Part shown: one piece after another, positions 21,583-24,616 of the stretch | Layout of the letters: each line of letters begins with the position of its first letter | Position numbering within the stretch: position 1 is the first letter of the stretch | Assembly: GCA_946406275.1 (NCBI GenBank) | Contig: CAMJJZ010000010.1 | Location: 1-24,616 of the forward strand | Direction: 5' to 3' | Source of the DNA: an uncultured Bacteroidales bacterium | GTDB taxonomy: Bacteria; Bacteroidota; Bacteroidia; Bacteroidales; UBA932 | DNA length: 24,616 bases | Made by a program: the position numbers and the translations under genes | Notes under the pieces: generated by a model | What the model saw: only the letters and a program-made list of their open reading frames with translations | Told to the model about the DNA's origin: nothing | The model's database searches: none

Positions 21583-23566
21583 ATTGGATTAAAGAGTAGC
21601 TTCTGGCGATGAAATCTGCCAGGGCTTTGCCCTTGAGCATGCCGTTGCCAAGCAGTGCCAGGTCTACAATCTGGTGGAGGATCTCGTTTCCGGCGGCGAA
21701 GGCTTCAACATCGGCCTTGTGGGCTTTGCGGACCTCTTCGCGGGCCTCGCGGGCCTTGGTCTTCTCTTCTTCAGATGCATCCTTGCCGGCTTCAGGAGGT
21801 AGTTCTCCCTGGGGCTTGACTTCGGCCAGCTTGGCTTCCCAGATCTTAGCCACCAGAGGGTTCTCCATGTTCACGGTGATGTTGTAGCTCTCCGGCATTG
21901 AGCCGTAGAAGTTCATTCCGCCGCCAAGGGCGCTCATGTCGCGGTAACGGCGCATGAACTCGTTCTGGGTGATGAGGATAGGGGCGGCATCGGCACCAAG
22001 GTTTTCGCCAACTACGTAGTAGTCGTTGCCGGAAGGGAGGGCGGCCTTGAAGAGGTTCTCCAGGTCGTAGCGCTCGTCTTCCTTCATCTCCGGTTTCACC
22101 TTGTCTTCCTTGGGGATCAGTTTCTCCACGGCATCCGAATCCACGCGGGCGAAGCGGGTGTCCTTGAGTTTCTGCTCCAGAAGGTTCACGTAGTGGGCGT
22201 CCAGTTCGCAGTCCATGAGGAGGACATCGTACCCCTTATTCTTTGCGGCCTCGATGTAGACGTACTGGTCCTCAACGTTAACCGCGTACAGGTAGACAAG
22301 CTTCTTGTCCTTGTCCGTCTGGGCGCTTTCCACGGCGGTCTTGTATTCGTCAAAGCTGAAGTATTTGCCGTCCGTGTTCTTGAGAAGGGCGAACCTTAGG
22401 GCTCTCTCGCAGAACTTCTCATCGGAAAGCATTCCGTACTCGATGAAGAGCTTGAGGTTGTCCCACTTCTTCTCCAGCTGCTCCCTTTCCTCCTTGAAAA
22501 TGCCTTCCAGGCGGTCTGCGACCTTCTTTGTAATATAGGTCGATATTTTCTTCACCGCGGCGTCGCTCTGCAGGTAACTGCGGGAAACGTTCAGAGGAAT
22601 GTCAGGGGAGTCGATGACGCCGTGCAGCAGGGTCATGAAGTCCGGGACGATGTTGTCCACATGGTCCGTCACGAACATCTGGTTGCAGTATAGGGAGATC
22701 TTGTTGCGCTCCACGGCCACACGGTCCTTGAGCTTAGGGAAGTACAGGATGCCGGTGAGGTTGAACGGATAGTCAACGTTCAGGTGAATCCAGAACAGGG
22801 GCTCCTCGTTCATGGGGAAGAGGTTGCGGTAGAAGTCCAGATAGTCCTGATCCTTGAGCTCCGACGGGGCCTTTGCCCACAGCGGCTCGGTATTGTTGAT
22901 GATCTTATCCTTGTCAGTATCCACGTACTTACCGTCCTTCCATTCCTGCTCCTTACCAAAGACGATGGGAACCGGCATGAACTTGCAATACTTGCTCAGA
23001 AGGCCCTCTATGCGGGATTTCTCCGCGTACTCCTTGGAGTCATCGTCAAGATAAAGGGTAATGATGGTACCGCGCTCGGGCTTCTCAATCTCCTCCATCT
23101 GGTATTCCGGAGAGCCGTCGCAGCTCCACTTCACGGCCTTGGCGCCTTCCTTCCAGGACAGGGTCTCGATGGTCACCTTCTTGGACACCATGAAAGCGCT
23201 GTAGAAGCCCAGACCGAAGTGGCCGATGATGTTGCCTATTTGGTCCTTGTACTTCTCCAGGAACTCTCCGGCGCTGGAGAAAGCAATCTGGTTGATGTAC
23301 TTGTCAACCTCCTCCTCGGTCATGCCGATACCGTTATCGATAACCTTCAGGGTATTCTCCTTGGAATCCAGCTCCAGATGCACCTTGAGCTCTCCCAGCT
23401 CTTCCTTACAGTCCCCGGAAGCCGCCAGTGCCTTCATCTTCTGAGTAGCATCAACTGCGTTTGCAACCAGCTCCCTCAAGAAAATCTCATGATCACTGTA
23501 CAAAAACTGCTTGATTACCGGAAAAATGTTCTCGGTAGTCACGCCAATCTGTCCTTTGTTTGCCAT
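21581..23566 (-). CDS. htpG: Chaperone HtpG (Hsp90)
   Basis: ATP-dependent cytoplasmic chaperone. From MANKGQIGV the protein is 661 aa, longer than E. coli HtpG (624). The GHKL ATPase domain has NAVDA (36-40), DNGIGMT (77-83) and GHFGLGFYS (115-123); the middle domain has the catalytic Arg region in NVSRSYLQ; the C-terminal dimerisation domain follows. About 35 very charged residues (roughly 583-618, rich in Glu, Lys, Ala and Arg) interrupt the C-terminal domain and probably form a solvent-exposed helix, which explains much of the extra length. The frame extends to 23617, but that part overlaps the folE terminator, so 23566 is the better start. Confidence 0.97.
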   Translation of the reverse strand: MANKGQIGVTTENIFPVIKQFLYSDHEIFLRELVANAVDATQKMKALAASGDCKEELGELKVHLELDSKENTLKVIDNGIGMTEEEVDKYINQIAFSSAGEFLEKYKDQIGNIIGHFGLGFYSAFMVSKKVTIETLSWKEGAKAVKWSCDGSPEYQMEEIEKPERGTIITLYLDDDSKEYAEKSRIEGLLSKYCKFMPVPIVFGKEQEWKDGKYVDTDKDKIINNTEPLWAKAPSELKDQDYLDFYRNLFPMNEEPLFWIHLNVDYPFNLTGILYFPKLKDRVAVERNKISLYCNQMFVTDHVDNIVPDFMTLLHGVIDSPDIPLNVSRSYLQSDAAVKKISTYITKKVADRLEGIFKEEREQLEKKWDNLKLFIEYGMLSDEKFCERALRFALLKNTDGKYFSFDEYKTAVESAQTDKDKKLVYLYAVNVEDQYVYIEAAKNKGYDVLLMDCELDAHYVNLLEQKLKDTRFARVDSDAVEKLIPKEDKVKPEMKEDERYDLENLFKAALPSGNDYYVVGENLGADAAPILITQNEFMRRYRDMSALGGGMNFYGSMPESYNITVNMENPLVAKIWEAKLAEVKPQGELPPEAGKDASEEEKTKAREAREEVRKAHKADVEAFAAGNEILHQIVDLALLGNGMLKGKALADFIARSYSLIQ

Positions 23567-23585
23567 ATCTATAGTGTTTAATATC

Positions 23586-23612
23586 AAAAAAACCAGCCCT
23601 TGCGGACCGGTT
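23586..23612 (-). terminator. Intrinsic terminator of folE, strand-specific
   Basis: On the minus strand AACCGGTCC pairs with GGGCTGGTT around a GCAA tetraloop, followed by seven T. Two of the nine pairs are G-U wobbles, so the plus-strand transcript would instead have A-C mismatches; the element works only for the folE direction. It lies 20 nt upstream of the htpG start. Confidence 0.82.
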
Positions 23613-23666
23613 TTCAATTAGTCAAATCTTGCGCCAGCACAGCTTTGCTGACAAATTGGCAGATTG

Positions 23667-24257
23667 CTACTTTTCTATGAGCTTCAGGAACTCGTTCCTG
23701 GTCTTCTGGCTCTTGAGGAAGATGCCGGAGAAGGCGGAGGTGGTGGTGATGGCGTTGGATTTCTGGACGCCGCGCATGGACATGCAGGTGTGCATGGCTT
23801 CGATTACCACTGCTACGCCAAGAGGGTGGAGGGATTCCTGGATGCAGTCACGGATCTGTTCCGTGAGGCGCTCCTGGACCTGGAGGCGGCGGGCGTAGGT
23901 TTCAACCACGCGGGCCACTTTGCTGAGGCCGGTGATGGCGCCGTTGGGAATGTATGCTACATGAGCCTTGCCGATGAAGGGGAGCATATGGTGCTCGCAC
24001 AGGGAGAAGAGCTCGATGTCCTTTACTATTACCATGTGGTTGTATGGCTCCTGGAACACGGCGCTCTTGACGATTGCCTCTCCGTCCTGAAAATAGCCCT
24101 GCGTGAGGAACTGCCAGGCCTTGGCAACGCGCTCCGGAGTTTTCTGGAGACCTTCCCTGGAAGGGTCTTCTCCAAGCAGTTCCAGAATGGCTTTCACGTG
24201 CCCTGCAAGCTCTTTTGTAGTTTTTTCGTCGTACTCTTCTATTTTCCTGTATGCCAT
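23667..24257 (-). CDS. folE: GTP cyclohydrolase I
   Basis: Converts GTP to 7,8-dihydroneopterin triphosphate, entry step of folate (and queuosine-type) biosynthesis. The 196-aa protein has the zinc ligands Cys87 and His90 in SLCEHH and Cys158 in HTCMSMRG, matching the E. coli set (110, 113, 181). [10 protein letters not shown] and the C-terminal KTRNEFL are family signatures. The start [13 protein letters not shown] gives a short N-terminus compared with E. coli. It is the only gene before a dedicated terminator and has a -7 box about 40 nt upstream; htpG downstream is therefore probably independent. Confidence 0.97.
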   Translation of the reverse strand: MAYRKIEEYDEKTTKELAGHVKAILELLGEDPSREGLQKTPERVAKAWQFLTQGYFQDGEAIVKSAVFQEPYNHMVIVKDIELFSLCEHHMLPFIGKAHVAYIPNGAITGLSKVARVVETYARRLQVQERLTEQIRDCIQESLHPLGVAVVIEAMHTCMSMRGVQKSNAITTTSAFSGIFLKSQKTRNEFLKLIEK

Positions 24258-24298
24258 GGCTTATGTTTTGTAGCAAAAGGTTCTCAAAAATTGGACTG

Positions 24299-24346
24299 CA
24301 AAAATAGCGAAAAAATTTCATTATATCATTTTTTTATCTACCTTTG
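24299..24346. promoter_or_regulatory. Divergent promoters of folE (-) and the DUF2795 gene (+)
   Basis: Plus strand: TTTC (24316-24319), 19-nt spacer, TACCTTTG (24339-24346), with an A/T-rich spacer; three of four and eight of eight consensus bases, giving a leader of about 60 nt to the ATG at 24411. Minus strand: TATTTTTG (24299-24306), consensus -7 box without a clear -33 box, for folE. Confidence 0.6.
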
Positions 24347-24410
24347 CAGCCCTAATTGAGGGGGCAACCTTTCAAAACACTGATTATTAACTAAAAAACG
24401 TATATATACT

Positions 24411-24616
24411 ATGTTCTGGACACTTGAACTTGCCAGCAGCCTGGACGACGCTCCGTGGCCCGCAACCAAAGACGAACTCATAGACTACGCCACCCGCACC
24501 TGCGCCCCTGACGAAGTCATCGAAAACCTTGAAGAACTTGAGGACGACGGTGAAATCTACGAATCCATCGAAGACATCTGGCCGGACTACCCCACCAAGG
24601 AGGACTTCATGTGGAA
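24411..24616 (+). CDS. DUF2795-family small acidic protein, partial (3' end cut by window)
   Basis: The frame from the ATG at 24411 stays open for 68 codons to the window edge. The translation begins MFWTLELASSLDDAPWPATK and continues through DELIDYATRTCAPDEVIENL and the acidic stretch ELEDDGEIYESIEDIWPDY to PTKEDFMW. This matches the small DUF2795 proteins of Bacteroidota, usually about 70-75 aa, so only a few residues are probably missing. Function unknown; the protein is very acidic, helical and cytoplasmic. It has its own promoter and a leader of about 60 nt with no clear Shine-Dalgarno sequence. Confidence 0.88.
   Translation, partial: MFWTLELASSLDDAPWPATKDELIDYATRTCAPDEVIENLEELEDDGEIYESIEDIWPDYPTKEDFMW

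Noticed and set aside
22784..23581. A 265-codon open frame on the plus strand
   Set aside because: It is a shadow of htpG with no domain and an unlikely Leu/Val-rich composition.
23567..23617. Upstream Met for htpG adding 17 residues
   Set aside because: The extension is read through the folE terminator, and MANKGQIGV is the normal HtpG N-terminus in this group.
23664..24359. A 231-codon open frame on the plus strand
   Set aside because: It is antisense to folE, runs through the folE promoter, and encodes nothing recognisable.

Overview
The window looks like chromosomal DNA of a Bacteroidota member, most likely a gut- or rumen-type Bacteroidales; I cannot place it more precisely. The evidence is the recurring TAnnTTTG -7 promoter box (several copies, one with a perfect TTTG at the right spacing), the general lack of Shine-Dalgarno sequences, signal peptides cleaved just before Gln, and a gene set typical of the phylum: human-type NADP isocitrate dehydrogenase, hpt-adk, TGS-nucleoside kinase fusion, deoxyhypusine-synthase-like protein, GIN-domain protein, TM2 protein and DUF2795. 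No tRNA, rRNA, insertion sequence, integrase or CRISPR array was seen. No stretch over 300 bases lacks a gene.

Layout. 1-3685 (+): the 3' end of a citG-like gene, aconitase and isocitrate dehydrogenase, i.e. the oxidative citrate to 2-oxoglutarate branch. 3724-4650 (-): a D-2-hydroxyacid dehydrogenase. 4766-5296 (+): an unrecognised protein. 5297-7957 (-): a four-gene operon of ABC ATPase, permease, YtrA-type GntR regulator and GIN-domain lipoprotein, with a near-perfect promoter overlapping a large dyad that is probably the regulator's operator. 8040-9402 (-): an AraC-type regulator and a deoxyhypusine-synthase-like enzyme. 9504-12211 (+): a tightly overlapping envelope operon of a TM2 protein, a LolA-like secreted protein and two secreted helical-repeat/membrane proteins. 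12208-15045 (-): TGS-nucleoside kinase, then adk and hpt (nucleotide salvage). 15149-16899 (+): iron-dependent alcohol dehydrogenase plus flavodoxin-fold oxidoreductase. 17078-19826 (-): HAD phosphatase, N-carbamoylputrescine amidase and agmatine deiminase (agmatine to putrescine). 19899-21545 (+): acyl-CoA synthetase. 21581-24257 (-): htpG and folE. 24411 to the end (+): a DUF2795 protein cut by the window edge.

The most unusual signals are non-coding. (1) A palindromic repeat family ending in ATGACG occurs four times in the first 4.7 kb: once in-frame inside citG, once at the start of icd, and twice in tandem in the hydroxyacid dehydrogenase leader. In both leader cases the repeat's ATG lies exactly 15 nt upstream of, and in frame with, the likely true start. 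(2) Two intrinsic-terminator-like hairpins sit inside coding sequence shortly after the signal-peptide regions of two consecutive genes in the TM2 operon; they may be attenuators that set stoichiometry. (3) A twin inverted-repeat element with identical 27-nt loops lies between convergent genes at 16932-17065. (4) The YtrA/GIN operon carries a 35-nt dyad over its promoter. The TM2 operon is the best candidate here for an undescribed system, as a set of secreted and membrane proteins sharing a G-x-x-Y hairpin motif, but its function cannot be read from sequence alone.
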